From: Bacteroidota bacterium
GTDB lineage: Bacteria > Bacteroidota > Bacteroidia > Chitinophagales > Chitinophagaceae
DNA length: 64,000 bases
Reading direction: 5' to 3'
Assembly (NCBI GenBank): GCA_030706605.1
Contig: JAUZOE010000017.1
Location: 1-64,000, forward strand
The position numbers were made by a program, and so were the translations under genes. Within the stretch, counting starts at the first letter, position 1, and each line of letters opens with the position of its first letter. Of the stretch, positions 18,687-28,532 are shown in pieces. The notes beneath the pieces were generated by a model. That model searched no databases and was not told the DNA's origin. It saw only the letters and a list, made by a program, of their open reading frames with translations.

Positions 18687-20855
18687 TTAATCGGCTAATT
18701 TATCTATTAATGGTTGTATGCTATGTGTACTATCTTTTACAATCACATTTACTTTACCATTTTGCCGGGTAATAAACACATTAACCGGATCTTTAAAACC
18801 AAGAATTACTTTCCCGTTTTTACTTAATTCTTTAAATCCGTTGGCAGCAAATTTTTTCAGGCCACTTTTTTTATCCGCACTTATAATCGCTAATCCTTTA
18901 TAACTGCCTGAATAAGTATCACCATCTATATCTACCGAAAATGTAGTATCGCTACCAGCTATGAGAGAATTGAAATTCGTAAAAACATAGGAACCATCTT
19001 CATTTTTACAGCCATCAGGCAACTTGTTTTTTTGAAGGCCAAGCTCAGAAAGATTTCCTATTGAATAACCTCTAACAGTTGCTTTATTATAAATCGCCTT
19101 AAATCTTTTTGAAATTTCATTAGCATTGAAATCATGATCAGCATTTCCTTCTATCATTAACTTGCCGCCTTTGCTTTCATATTCTTCCATGAATTTAAGT
19201 TCTGATTCTTTGGCATATTGAGGATTGAGATACAATACCGCATCAAACGTATGCCCATTCATTACAGGTTTACCATCCTTTCCAATCTTTAAAATATTAT
19301 GCTCAATGAGATCAGAAGGAACCAATGCATTGAGATAGCCCGCATTCCATATATCCACAGCTTTAGCTTCAATACCTTGCTTATCATTAATATCATAAAC
19401 ACCTCTGTCTGCTTCATTTGGATACCAGTTTTCAAGAGCTTCCATTCCAAAAATCACTAATAAATTTATTTTAGGCAGTAATGGATTGAACTTATTTAAA
19501 AGCCGGGAACAATTTTCCACTTTATTGATTTCTGCGATGGCCACAGGATCGAGGAGATCAGAACGATTCACACGCTTATCGTTCATGGCATGATAATGTG
19601 TACGCACGCCATATCTCAAATCTGATAAGGCCTTTTCCTGGACTACAGAAAACACGATATTATAAAATTGATTATACATCGCATTCTCTGTGTGTGCCAT
19701 GGCAACGCCCATCTGAGTAGGCAGAAAAGTCTTTTCATCTGTCTGTCCGTAAGCACGTGGCAAAAGCCACCACGAAATGCCATTGGCCCATATTTCATCA
19801 TTGATTAAACTATTGTGATAAGTATCATGTATCCCATTAAAAATTGCTTCCCCATAAACTTTGCGTGAATAATCATACACTGCTTTTTCTACTCTCAAAG
19901 CTCCGCCACGCATAAAATCCATATATTGATTAATGGCCTTCATTCTTACTTCCGGTTTTCCTTCAGGCGCATAACGGCCATCAAACAAAGTTTTCACCAA
20001 AGAGTTTCCGGTTGCTTTTTTATATGCTTCTGCCATTGCATTTGAATACCATCTGCCCCTGAAAGGATTAGCAGAAGTTAAATCAAATATTCTTTCAACA
20101 AATTTATTTCCGTATTCATCTAACGCAACTCCATCAAAAGGAATATCGGAATATTTATTCATGGCTTCTTTAAACCCGTTAATTTCAACATCGCCCCACA
20201 TACTGCTCTGGCTGCAATATTCCTGGGTCATCACACACGCTGTTAATCCTCTCTCCAATGCTCCTCCATTGATTTTTATTTCGACTGTAGTCTTATCAGG
20301 TAAAGATGTTTCACATTTCGCGGTTATATCTTTTAAAGTAGCGGGATCATAAAAGCCATCGGAAGTTTTCTTAAAAGCATACACTTTGAATAAATCTGTT
20401 TTCAGCAAACGATCGGGGAACCGGATAAATTTTGCTTTAGCGGTATAAAAAGCATTTCCGGATTGATCTAATTGAACTTCATTCTCAACAATCATTCTTT
20501 GTACTCCGGCAATAGATTTATCATTATAATTTCCCCAAAGCTGTAAACCTATTTTCAATCCATGCTGGTGAGCCATTGCTACTATTTTTTGAAAAGCAGG
20601 GTGCATGGTTTTGTAATCGTAAAAGTTGGCGCCTGCACGTGCCGTTAAGAATACCAAAGTATAAGGACATTGATGGATTATCGAATCCAATTCCTCAACA
20701 TATTGTCCATTGTTTAAAAGGTCTGGCGATATAAACCAATAACCTATTTCAGGATGATTTTCATCAGCAAATTTTGTCACATGTTTTATTGACTGTGACA
20801 CTGAAAAATAAAAATTTAAAACCAGTAATAAAAATGAGATTGCAATTCTTTTCAT
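18687..20855 (-). CDS. unrecognised secreted protein, probable (beta/alpha)8-barrel glycosidase (copy B)
   Basis: 722 residues, signal peptide to about SVSQ. It is a full-length paralogue of the protein at 10388-12556 and has the same length. Shared blocks include NHPE..YWF, YDYKTMHPAF (copy A: YDSKTMHPIF), HGLKIGLQLW, IPFDGVALDEYGN (Glu247 is the equivalent of Glu249), RYAPEGKP, DLRYGVRTHYHA, and the C-terminal NWYPNEADRGVYDIND. I do not recognise a named family. The invariant DEY and the conserved Trp and His residues in the barrel part suggest both copies are catalytic. It follows the GH92 gene after 49 bases. It probably acts in the periplasm or at the surface on an oligosaccharide from the same glycan. 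Confidence 0.7.
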   Translation of the reverse strand: MKRIAISFLLLVLNFYFSVSQSIKHVTKFADENHPEIGYWFISPDLLNNGQYVEELDSIIHQCPYTLVFLTARAGANFYDYKTMHPAFQKIVAMAHQHGLKIGLQLWGNYNDKSIAGVQRMIVENEVQLDQSGNAFYTAKAKFIRFPDRLLKTDLFKVYAFKKTSDGFYDPATLKDITAKCETSLPDKTTVEIKINGGALERGLTACVMTQEYCSQSSMWGDVEINGFKEAMNKYSDIPFDGVALDEYGNKFVERIFDLTSANPFRGRWYSNAMAEAYKKATGNSLVKTLFDGRYAPEGKPEVRMKAINQYMDFMRGGALRVEKAVYDYSRKVYGEAIFNGIHDTYHNSLINDEIWANGISWWLLPRAYGQTDEKTFLPTQMGVAMAHTENAMYNQFYNIVFSVVQEKALSDLRYGVRTHYHAMNDKRVNRSDLLDPVAIAEINKVENCSRLLNKFNPLLPKINLLVIFGMEALENWYPNEADRGVYDINDKQGIEAKAVDIWNAGYLNALVPSDLIEHNILKIGKDGKPVMNGHTFDAVLYLNPQYAKESELKFMEEYESKGGKLMIEGNADHDFNANEISKRFKAIYNKATVRGYSIGNLSELGLQKNKLPDGCKNEDGSYVFTNFNSLIAGSDTTFSVDIDGDTYSGSYKGLAIISADKKSGLKKFAANGFKELSKNGKVILGFKDPVNVFITRQNGKVNVIVKDSTHSIQPLIDKLAD

Positions 20856-20904
20856 GAACGAATTTTTTTTAATAAGAATAATAGAACTTAATAACTTTCG
20901 AAGA

Positions 20905-23289
20905 TTACTCTGACGACATAGATGGAGGGGCCATTTTCGGATTACTTCCCCATGATTTATTGGGCGTTTTTCCCATTTGTAAAACTAATTTTCCACCTTT
21001 TACCAGTTCTTCATGATAAATCCAGGGTTTATTAAAAGGATGACCATTTAATTGAGCTGATTGAATATAGAAATCATTCAACCCATTATTTTTTGTTTCA
21101 ATTATGAATTGTTTGCCCGGATAGTATTTTGGATTTAGATGGATAATTATTCTACTAAAAACAGGGCTGCATATTTCATAATAAGGTTTTTCAGAAGTAC
21201 CTCCGTTTGTTGAAAAAATACCCATTCTTAATAAGACAGACAAAGTCCCCATTAACCCCTGGTCTTCATCACCTCCATATCCCTTCTGAGGTGAAATGCC
21301 ACTATAAACAGAATCAATAAGTTGTCTTGTCCAATATTGAGTAAGCCATGGAGCACCTGAGAAATTGAACAGGAATGGCGTTTCCATACAAGGCTGGTTA
21401 CCATAATTAATATAAACCCGCCTTTCACGTTTTTGCTCCTCTTTATTTTTTGCACTTCCTGAAACAAAGCCATGAGATCGTGCTTTTTCAAAAGATTCAT
21501 TCAGTTTATTTGTAAAATTGTCAGCGCCGCCCATCAAGCCAATTAACCCTTTTACATCATGCGGAACAAACCATGTATATTGAGCGGCATTCCCTTCCTC
21601 CCATCCATTTTCATAACGGAGAATATCAACGGGCTGCTCCCAATTACCTTCCCTGTTTTTCAACCACATCCAACCTATTTCCTTATCAAAAAGGTTTTTA
21701 TAATTCTGTGCCCTTCTACTAAAAAGATTATAATCATCTTTCTTTCCTAAGGCTTTTGCCATTTGAGACATTGCATAGTCCTGGTAAGCATACTCTAAAG
21801 TTTGCGCCCCGCCATCCTGGTGATAACCATATCTTTTTTCTGAAAGAGGAAAAGGAACATAACCATCCTTAATATAATATTCAATGCCGCCACCGATGCT
21901 TGTATTAAATTCATAGCCGGTTTTGCTCATCATTCCTCCAGGAAAATGATCTTTCCTCATTCCTGCGTATGCCTTTGTTATATCAAATCCGCGAATGCCT
22001 TTCATATAGGCACTTACAATAAAAGGGGTGGTAGTAGCTCCTGTCATCACATAAGTATAGTTACCTCCTGATGGCCCCCGGGGAATCAATCCTCCATCAT
22101 CGTACATTGACAACAGGGAATTGATAAACGATTCTGTTACCTCCGGATATACTAAATCCCAAAGCGTATTCAATGACCATTGAGCCCCCCAAAAAGAATC
22201 CGAATTATATTCATTGAATTTTGGCTTTCCATTTTTATCCAATGGAATTTGCCTTACAACAGGATTGGGACCTGTGTTATCAATATAAGTTCCGCTATAA
22301 TCACTTACTATTCTTCTTCCTTGCAGTGCATGCCATAGATCTGTATAAAATCTTCTTCTCTCAACTAATGTCCCTCCTTCCACATCTATCCTGCTTAAAT
22401 ATTGATTCCATACAGAACGGGATTCTTTCACTACACGATCAAAATTCCAGTGAGGCAATTCTCTATTAAGGTTATTTCTTGCCTGCGCAATGCTAACATA
22501 AGAAATAGCTACCTTCATTAATCTTACATCATTTTTAGTAGTAGTAAAATTTACAAAAGCGCCTGTATGTTCTCCTCGAATAACATTTTTTACAGGAATA
22601 ATTTTACCGTCTTTCCAACCTCCAAAAGTTTGAAATGGCTTATCAAATTCTACAACAAAATAAACAGTTAACGGTTTTGGCCGCCGCGGTGTAGCCGACA
22701 TTACCACCTGGCCTTCCAATTGAGTGTTACTAATTTTCCGCGTAACCGCACTATCTGTTTTGGAGGACCCCAGATCGGTCGTAAAATCAAAAAGAATATG
22801 GCTTTCATTGGATTTGGGAAAAGTGTAGCGATGAAACCCTACACGATCAGTGGAAGTTAATTCCGCCGTAATATGGTAATCTTTCAAAACTATTTTATGA
22901 TATCCGGGTTGGGCAATTTCATCTTTATGAGAATAAGAAGAACCGTATTTGTCTGGTCCTAATTGCCCTTTAAAGTTACCTGTTGTAGGTAATACCGGTA
23001 TACCTGAAAGTTCCCAGCCATGGATATGACTAAAACACTTTATGGTGTCTTCATTATAACGATAACCACTACCCCAGGTTCCGTTCAACACCATATCGGG
23101 GCTTAAATTAACCATTCCAAAAGGCCTACATGCTGAACTAAAGAAGAAAAACCGGGAATTAGCCGCATCCACCATTGGCTCCACGAGATCAACTTTTTCC
23201 ATTTTGGAAATATGATGGTCTTGTGAATACAAAAAAGAAACTTTAAGCAAGACTATTCCTGTTAAAATAAAAATCTTTCTAAAATTCAT
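20905..23289 (-). CDS. GH92 family alpha-mannosidase-like protein
   Basis: 794 residues, signal peptide to about LYSQ. GH92 features: VEPMVDAANSRFF..RPFGMVNLSPDMV at about 35-66, a SHIHGWE segment, WGAQWSLNTLWDL, KGYGGDEDQGLMG near 690 (the equivalent of the NEDxGQMS motif), and the terminal jelly-roll-like part. GH92 enzymes are calcium-dependent exo alpha-mannosidases that invert configuration. The N-terminal signature deviates from the usual GTGGHGH pattern, so it may be a divergent subfamily with another specificity. It is the first gene after the susD terminator, 119 bases downstream of susD. Confidence 0.85.
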   Translation of the reverse strand: MNFRKIFILTGIVLLKVSFLYSQDHHISKMEKVDLVEPMVDAANSRFFFFSSACRPFGMVNLSPDMVLNGTWGSGYRYNEDTIKCFSHIHGWELSGIPVLPTTGNFKGQLGPDKYGSSYSHKDEIAQPGYHKIVLKDYHITAELTSTDRVGFHRYTFPKSNESHILFDFTTDLGSSKTDSAVTRKISNTQLEGQVVMSATPRRPKPLTVYFVVEFDKPFQTFGGWKDGKIIPVKNVIRGEHTGAFVNFTTTKNDVRLMKVAISYVSIAQARNNLNRELPHWNFDRVVKESRSVWNQYLSRIDVEGGTLVERRRFYTDLWHALQGRRIVSDYSGTYIDNTGPNPVVRQIPLDKNGKPKFNEYNSDSFWGAQWSLNTLWDLVYPEVTESFINSLLSMYDDGGLIPRGPSGGNYTYVMTGATTTPFIVSAYMKGIRGFDITKAYAGMRKDHFPGGMMSKTGYEFNTSIGGGIEYYIKDGYVPFPLSEKRYGYHQDGGAQTLEYAYQDYAMSQMAKALGKKDDYNLFSRRAQNYKNLFDKEIGWMWLKNREGNWEQPVDILRYENGWEEGNAAQYTWFVPHDVKGLIGLMGGADNFTNKLNESFEKARSHGFVSGSAKNKEEQKRERRVYINYGNQPCMETPFLFNFSGAPWLTQYWTRQLIDSVYSGISPQKGYGGDEDQGLMGTLSVLLRMGIFSTNGGTSEKPYYEICSPVFSRIIIHLNPKYYPGKQFIIETKNNGLNDFYIQSAQLNGHPFNKPWIYHEELVKGGKLVLQMGKTPNKSWGSNPKMAPPSMSSE

Positions 23290-23341
23290 CAGATGGATTT
23301 GAAGTATTCGTTATTTTTTAAAAGTCTATATTCTCTTTATG

Positions 23342-23395
23342 AAAAAGGGTTTATATAATAATAGCCAACCACATTATCATATAAACCCTTTTTTT
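23342..23395 (-). terminator. strong hairpin terminator between susD and the enzyme genes
   Basis: A perfect 15-base stem, AAAAAGGGTTTATAT at 23342-23356 against its inverse at 23379-23393, with a 22-base loop and runs of A and T at both ends. It lies 16 bases after the susD stop. It can work on the minus strand by the T-run after the second arm. In this setting it would lower the level of the downstream enzyme transcript relative to susC and susD. Confidence 0.8.
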
Positions 23396-23408
23396 AAAGA
23401 ACTAAAAA

Positions 23409-25316
23409 TTAATACCCGGGATTTTGCTCTATCCGAGGATTAGAATTATCCAACATTCCCTGTGGTATTGGTCTTAAATAATCATGAGCGTCTATTAAAG
23501 GAGTTCCATTTTGTCCATAGGCAATCCATGGATTATACTTTTCACCACGTGAAATTAAAGTACCTGTACGTTTTAAATCATACCATCTTTCATTTCCTTC
23601 ACCCAACAACTCTCTTGCTCTTTCATCAAGGATCATATCAATAGAAATATTACCGGGAGTAGCCCTATAACCGGCAGTAGAAAGATCAGCAACATCTCCG
23701 GGATTAGCAGCACATTGAGGATCCATACCTGCATTAGATCCTAATGCTCTATCCAAAACAATATTGTAATAAACGTCCGCTCCACCCAATTGAGCCCCGG
23801 TAGCGCCTTTTACAATGGCTTCAGCGGCCATCAGGTAGACTTCTGCGGAACGAAATAATGGATCGTTAAATGTAGAATAACCGTCACCGTAGTCTAATTT
23901 TGGCTGCCAAAATTTCCAGAACATTGGAGCGCCCCAGGCTAATACATCAACAACTGGTTTTGAACCTACATATCCTAATCCAATATACTCATCGGCATTT
24001 ATTACTGAATAATTTTTAGTACCTCCGGGTATATCCACCCCTCTTTCAGCCACTGTAGTTGCAGGATTATTCCACGCTCTTGCAACAGCAGTAGTATCAT
24101 TTACATTATAATTAAGCGTAATGTTTTGCGGATTCGGAAAATTATTGGCTAGTGAAATGCTACCTGTAGTAGTAGCGTAACTTACACTATTAAAAGTCCC
24201 TTTATATCGAACATCCATATTGGGATCAAACAGTCGATAGGCTGCCCAGGTACAAATTTGAGTAGGCAGGAACCTATTATAAGTACCTGTTCTGGGCTGC
24301 TGAGCAGTATTACTCGGTCCGTTTCCAAACATTTCATGCATATTATTACCAATTGTTTTGTTACCTACACTTGGATCTCCATAGTAAGCAGATGGATTTG
24401 CATATTGAACTGCAAAAATTACTTCCTTGCTATGATTAGCAATAGCAACTGAAGAAGTTGCAGTTGCTGTTTCAAGATTTGGATTGGTATTGTGTATAGG
24501 CCATAAATTATTCCAGTTAGATTCTAAGGGATATTTACCCGAAGCAATGATCTGGTCACAAAGTTGAAGGGCACTGGTAAAATCAGCAGCTGAACCTCCT
24601 AAGGAATTATTGAAGTTCCATCCACGGGTTAAATAAACACGTGCCAATAAAAATTTGGCGGCGCCCTGTGTTGCCCTTCCAACATCAGTTGCGTCAACCG
24701 GCAAAGTCGTCACACATTCATTAAGGTCTTTTATGATTTGAGTATAAATATCTTTTGATGGCGTTTTGGTTACTACCAAGCTGGCTTTAGTGGTTTCCGT
24801 TAAAGGCATAGGAATATCGCCCCATTGTTGAACAGCCCAGAAATAACAGAGAGAACGCAAAAACTTGGCTTCACATACCCTGACATTTTTCACGGCATCA
24901 GGTTCATCGGTAATTGCAGGCGCCCTGCTTACTACGGTATTACACCTGTTGATTTCATTGTATAACATATCCCAAAGTGTTTGAAGTTCTCCTGCAGAAG
25001 CATTTAACCTGATATCATATTGGTCATATGGGCTGCCCTGTGGATTAGGTTGATTATAATAAATACCTCCCCAGCCACCTGCTGCAAATACGTCAGTACC
25101 CACAAATTCTAACACTCTTTGTTGGGTAATATCTCTTAGCAAAGGATAACATGACGTAACCAGGCTTTCAAAACCTGCAGCATCCACATAGTAATTATCA
25201 GTAGTTTGGTTGGAAGGATTATATTCCTTGAGGAAACTTTTTTTACAACTCATTCCCAAAACACAAATCAATAAGATGTATATCGAAATGAGTTTTATAT
25301 TTTTAAAATTATTCAT
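23409..25316 (-). CDS. SusD/RagB family outer-membrane glycan-binding lipoprotein
   Basis: 635 residues. Lipoprotein signal with Cys24 in VLGMSCKKS, followed by the SusD start pattern (YNPSNQTTDNYYVDAAGFESLVTSCYPLLR). Helical repeats of the SusD-like N-terminal domain (FLRSLCYFWAVQQWGDIPM), then the RagB/SusD C-terminal part (FWKFWQPKLDYGDG, FRSAEVYLMAAEAIVKG, ILDERARELLGEGNERWYDLKRTGTL) and a final NPGY. It binds the glycan at the surface and forms the lid of the SusC channel. It sits 32 bases after susC. No SusE/F-type binding protein follows; the next genes are enzymes. Confidence 0.96.
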   Translation of the reverse strand: MNNFKNIKLISIYILLICVLGMSCKKSFLKEYNPSNQTTDNYYVDAAGFESLVTSCYPLLRDITQQRVLEFVGTDVFAAGGWGGIYYNQPNPQGSPYDQYDIRLNASAGELQTLWDMLYNEINRCNTVVSRAPAITDEPDAVKNVRVCEAKFLRSLCYFWAVQQWGDIPMPLTETTKASLVVTKTPSKDIYTQIIKDLNECVTTLPVDATDVGRATQGAAKFLLARVYLTRGWNFNNSLGGSAADFTSALQLCDQIIASGKYPLESNWNNLWPIHNTNPNLETATATSSVAIANHSKEVIFAVQYANPSAYYGDPSVGNKTIGNNMHEMFGNGPSNTAQQPRTGTYNRFLPTQICTWAAYRLFDPNMDVRYKGTFNSVSYATTTGSISLANNFPNPQNITLNYNVNDTTAVARAWNNPATTVAERGVDIPGGTKNYSVINADEYIGLGYVGSKPVVDVLAWGAPMFWKFWQPKLDYGDGYSTFNDPLFRSAEVYLMAAEAIVKGATGAQLGGADVYYNIVLDRALGSNAGMDPQCAANPGDVADLSTAGYRATPGNISIDMILDERARELLGEGNERWYDLKRTGTLISRGEKYNPWIAYGQNGTPLIDAHDYLRPIPQGMLDNSNPRIEQNPGY

Positions 25317-25348
25317 AAAATTTATTTTAAAAGTGATATTTTATTTGT

Positions 25349-28300
25349 TTAGAATCCAAGATTTAAACCAAATGTGTAAATGGTGAATGGTACATCATCA
25401 CGATAAGTATTGGAATTATATTCAGGATCCAAGCTTTTATATTTCGTAAAGACAAATGGGTTGGTTACCTGTAGGTAAACCCTTAGTCTGTCAATACCCC
25501 ATTGATCTAACTTAGGTTTCGGCAAGGTATATCCTGCTGTTATATCTGACACTCTTAAAAAACTGGCATCTTGGTATGCTAATGCATTTCTATATGGCTG
25601 TGAAATTCCAACGCCATACATGGTGTTTGATGGATTATTCCTGGTCCAGTAGTCCAATACTATGTGTTCGTAACGTGTATTGGTATAATCTGCCATTGTA
25701 CCACCCCCAAATAAACCATTCTGGAATAATGATCCATTACGGTAATATAATAAGAAGGAAAGGTCAAAATCTTTATAAGTAAAATAATTAGTCATGCCCA
25801 TGATGTAATTAGGTAATTGGGTACCAAGTACCTGCCTGTCATCTTTACCTGTAGAAGTTGAAATAGCCTTATCCCCATTGGTATCTACCACTCTTACTTG
25901 CCCTGGAAGTTGATGATAAACAGCCGCCTGAACGCTATCAGCTATTTGCCATATTCCATCAGCTTTATAATCATAGTAGGATTTTACAGGCTTTCCAACA
26001 AAAAGGTTATTACCAATAATAGCATCTACTCCATTGGCTAAAGCCTCAATTCTGTTGATATTTTTGGAAAAATTATAACTTGTGGTCCAGGTAAAGTTCT
26101 TGGTAACGATATTCTGAGAGTTTAAAAGTAACTCAATGCCTTTGTTTGAAATTTTCCCAACATTTGCAGTTACAATATTAAACCCTGTTGATGTAGGCAA
26201 ATTCTCCTGCAAGATCAAATCCTTTGTATTCTTTTTATAAAGTTCAATAGTTCCAGTGATCCTGTTATTTAAAACACCGAAGTCTAATCCAAGGTTAAAT
26301 TCTTCACTTCTTTCCCACTTCAAATCTGAATTACCTAAATTACCCGGAGCAAATCCATTACCCACTGACTGGTCATAACTATAAATTGTATTCAAGATTT
26401 GCGCCTGTGTGCTATAAGGCGATACATTGGCATTACCCACCTGCCCGTAACTTAAACGTAATTTTAAGTTAGAGATAATTTTTGATCCCGAAAGAAATTT
26501 TTCATCACTAACACGCCATGCAAAAGCCCCGGATGGAAAGAATGCCCATTTATTTCCATTAGCCAATTGCGATGCACCATCACCACGGCCGGTTAATGTA
26601 ATCAGGTATTTATCATTGAAAGAATAGTTAATCCTACCCATATAGGATTCTAAAGTATTTTGCTGGTAACTGCTGCTTACCCCTGTTACATTTGAAAGTC
26701 CAGCGGTCCCCAAATTATACCAGACAGAAGCATAAGGCAGGTTTTGAACGCTGATAGAATAAGATTCGGCTATACTTTTATACGCACTTTGCAGGGCAGT
26801 AACACTAAGTTTATGTTTACCTTGAGTATAATCGTATGTTAATTGATTATCCAGGGTATAACTGGCCATATCCTGAGTTGAATAAGTAGCTCTTGGCAGA
26901 TTTACATTTTTACGATCTTTAGTATGAGTACCGCGATAATCTCCGTTACGTGTATCAATAATAGATGCAGAAATAGAAGACTTAAATTTCAGGCCTTTCA
27001 TCAAAGTGATTTCTGCAAATGCATTCCCCATTTGATTGGCAGCTTTGGTTTCATATTGATAATTGGCAGGATTGGCTTCAACCAATGGATTCAAAACCTG
27101 GTTATCTTTAATTCCCATCCACACGGCATATCCATTCCATGGACCAGCAGAGAGGTCATAACCATCGCCAGGATTAACTAATTGGTTATAATATATAACT
27201 CCCGTAGGGCGAACACGAAATGCAGACCGCAACGCTTCAAAGGATCCTGTAGGATTATCATTATAGTTCATATAAGCCGTAAATCCCAATCTAAGAAAAT
27301 GATTAATCCTGCTATCGATAGCTCCGTTAAAACTATACTTCTTCCAGGTACTATTGGGAATATTCCCATCTTCCTGTGTATAATTTCCAGAAAGACGATA
27401 GGTAGTTCCGGAACTACCACCGCTAAGGGCAACTGTGGTACCCGTTTGGATACCCGGCTTTGTTAATGCGGTAACCCAGTTTACAGACTTACCATTATTG
27501 ATTTGATTGAGCTCATTAGTGGAGAAAGTTGCAGGAGAACCGTTATTCAAAATAATATCAGTGTACTCGCTTTTGTAAAACTGCTGTGCAGTTTGCATTT
27601 GAGGCAAATGAGAAGGAGTCTTTTGCCCGATATAAGTATCAAGCGTTAATTTAGCTTTTCCACTTTGTCCTTTCTTTGAAGTAATAATTACAACACCGTT
27701 TGCCCCCCTTGATCCATAAATCGCTGTTGAAGAAGCATCTTTTAAGATATCAATACTTTGTATATCGGCAGGGTTAATATCCCGTAACCTTCCGCCAACA
27801 ACCCCATCTATTACGACGAGAGGCTCAGTAACACCTGTAATGGTACTTTCACCACGAATATCAATACTAAAGTCTTTTCCAGGTTCGTTACTTGCTTTTG
27901 TAATAACAACCCCAGGAACCTGGCCTTGCATAGCAAGCGTTGCATCCGCAGGATTCGCTCTTACGACATTGGATGAGCTGATAGTACCTACGGCACCAGT
28001 CAAATCTTTTCGTCTAACGGCACCGTAACCAATAACTACCACATCGCTAAGTTGGTTAACTTCCTGAACAAGTTTTACCGTAATTGAAGTTTGATTTCCC
28101 AGGTCAACCTGCTGGTCAGTATAACCTGTATGTGATATATCTAATTTAACTCTTCCCTTTGTGGGAACATCCAGGTTAAATCTTCCATTTTGATCCGTAA
28201 GAGTACCATGACTCGTTCCACTTTCCATGACACTAACATCTGTTAAAGGACTCCCCGTCTTGTCATCAAGCACCTGACCTGATATCTTCCTGGTTTGCGC

Positions 28301-28357
28301 ACTGACTGTGGATATAAAAAACCAGAGCAGCACTGAAAGCATTAAAAATTTTTTCAT
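25349..28357 (-). CDS. SusC/RagA family TonB-dependent outer-membrane transporter
   Basis: 1002 residues. Signal peptide (to about VSAQ), a carboxypeptidase-regulatory-like domain at about 23-100 (KISGQVLDDKTGSPLTDVSV), the TonB-dependent plug from about 105 (SDVVVIGYGAVRRKDLTGAVGTI, then the SusC hallmark SIDILKDASSTAIYGSRGANGVVIITSK-type block) and a beta-barrel ending in a terminal Phe (FGLNLGF). It imports oligosaccharide with its SusD partner. A Bacteroidota-type promoter and a LacI-type palindrome lie directly upstream, so it is the first gene of the long transcript. No hybrid two-component or ECF/anti-sigma regulator is nearby. Confidence 0.97.
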   Translation of the reverse strand: MKKFLMLSVLLWFFISTVSAQTRKISGQVLDDKTGSPLTDVSVMESGTSHGTLTDQNGRFNLDVPTKGRVKLDISHTGYTDQQVDLGNQTSITVKLVQEVNQLSDVVVIGYGAVRRKDLTGAVGTISSSNVVRANPADATLAMQGQVPGVVITKASNEPGKDFSIDIRGESTITGVTEPLVVIDGVVGGRLRDINPADIQSIDILKDASSTAIYGSRGANGVVIITSKKGQSGKAKLTLDTYIGQKTPSHLPQMQTAQQFYKSEYTDIILNNGSPATFSTNELNQINNGKSVNWVTALTKPGIQTGTTVALSGGSSGTTYRLSGNYTQEDGNIPNSTWKKYSFNGAIDSRINHFLRLGFTAYMNYNDNPTGSFEALRSAFRVRPTGVIYYNQLVNPGDGYDLSAGPWNGYAVWMGIKDNQVLNPLVEANPANYQYETKAANQMGNAFAEITLMKGLKFKSSISASIIDTRNGDYRGTHTKDRKNVNLPRATYSTQDMASYTLDNQLTYDYTQGKHKLSVTALQSAYKSIAESYSISVQNLPYASVWYNLGTAGLSNVTGVSSSYQQNTLESYMGRINYSFNDKYLITLTGRGDGASQLANGNKWAFFPSGAFAWRVSDEKFLSGSKIISNLKLRLSYGQVGNANVSPYSTQAQILNTIYSYDQSVGNGFAPGNLGNSDLKWERSEEFNLGLDFGVLNNRITGTIELYKKNTKDLILQENLPTSTGFNIVTANVGKISNKGIELLLNSQNIVTKNFTWTTSYNFSKNINRIEALANGVDAIIGNNLFVGKPVKSYYDYKADGIWQIADSVQAAVYHQLPGQVRVVDTNGDKAISTSTGKDDRQVLGTQLPNYIMGMTNYFTYKDFDLSFLLYYRNGSLFQNGLFGGGTMADYTNTRYEHIVLDYWTRNNPSNTMYGVGISQPYRNALAYQDASFLRVSDITAGYTLPKPKLDQWGIDRLRVYLQVTNPFVFTKYKSLDPEYNSNTYRDDVPFTIYTFGLNLGF

Positions 28358-28433
28358 AAAAAGTTTTTTTGTTTGGAAAATTGCAATACGTTTTGGTGAT
28401 TATAAAGCAATCATAATGATAAATTCACCGGAA

Positions 28434-28463
28434 CAAACTTATATTTTTCAATACAAAATCAAA
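28434..28463 (-). promoter_or_regulatory. susC promoter (Bacteroidota type)
   Basis: On the minus strand TTTG (28460-28463), 18 bases, then TAAGTTTG (28434-28441). This fits the Bacteroidota consensus TTTG / TAnnTTTG, with spacing one base short. Transcription would start near 28427, leaving a leader of about 70 bases before the susC ATG. Confidence 0.7.
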
Positions 28464-28474
28464 GATTAAATTAC

Positions 28475-28486
28475 GCAAACGTTTGC
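28475..28486. promoter_or_regulatory. LacI-type operator upstream of susC
   Basis: Perfect 12-base palindrome GCAAACGTTTGC. Its centre lies about 53 bases upstream of the predicted transcription start, beyond the -33 element. It shares the AAACGTTT core with the two palindromes near the LacI-family gene, so that protein is the likely ligand. Confidence 0.7.
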
Positions 28487-28532
28487 ACTTAATTCATAGT
28501 CAAAAACTTGAAATATTGTAATATTTGACTAG

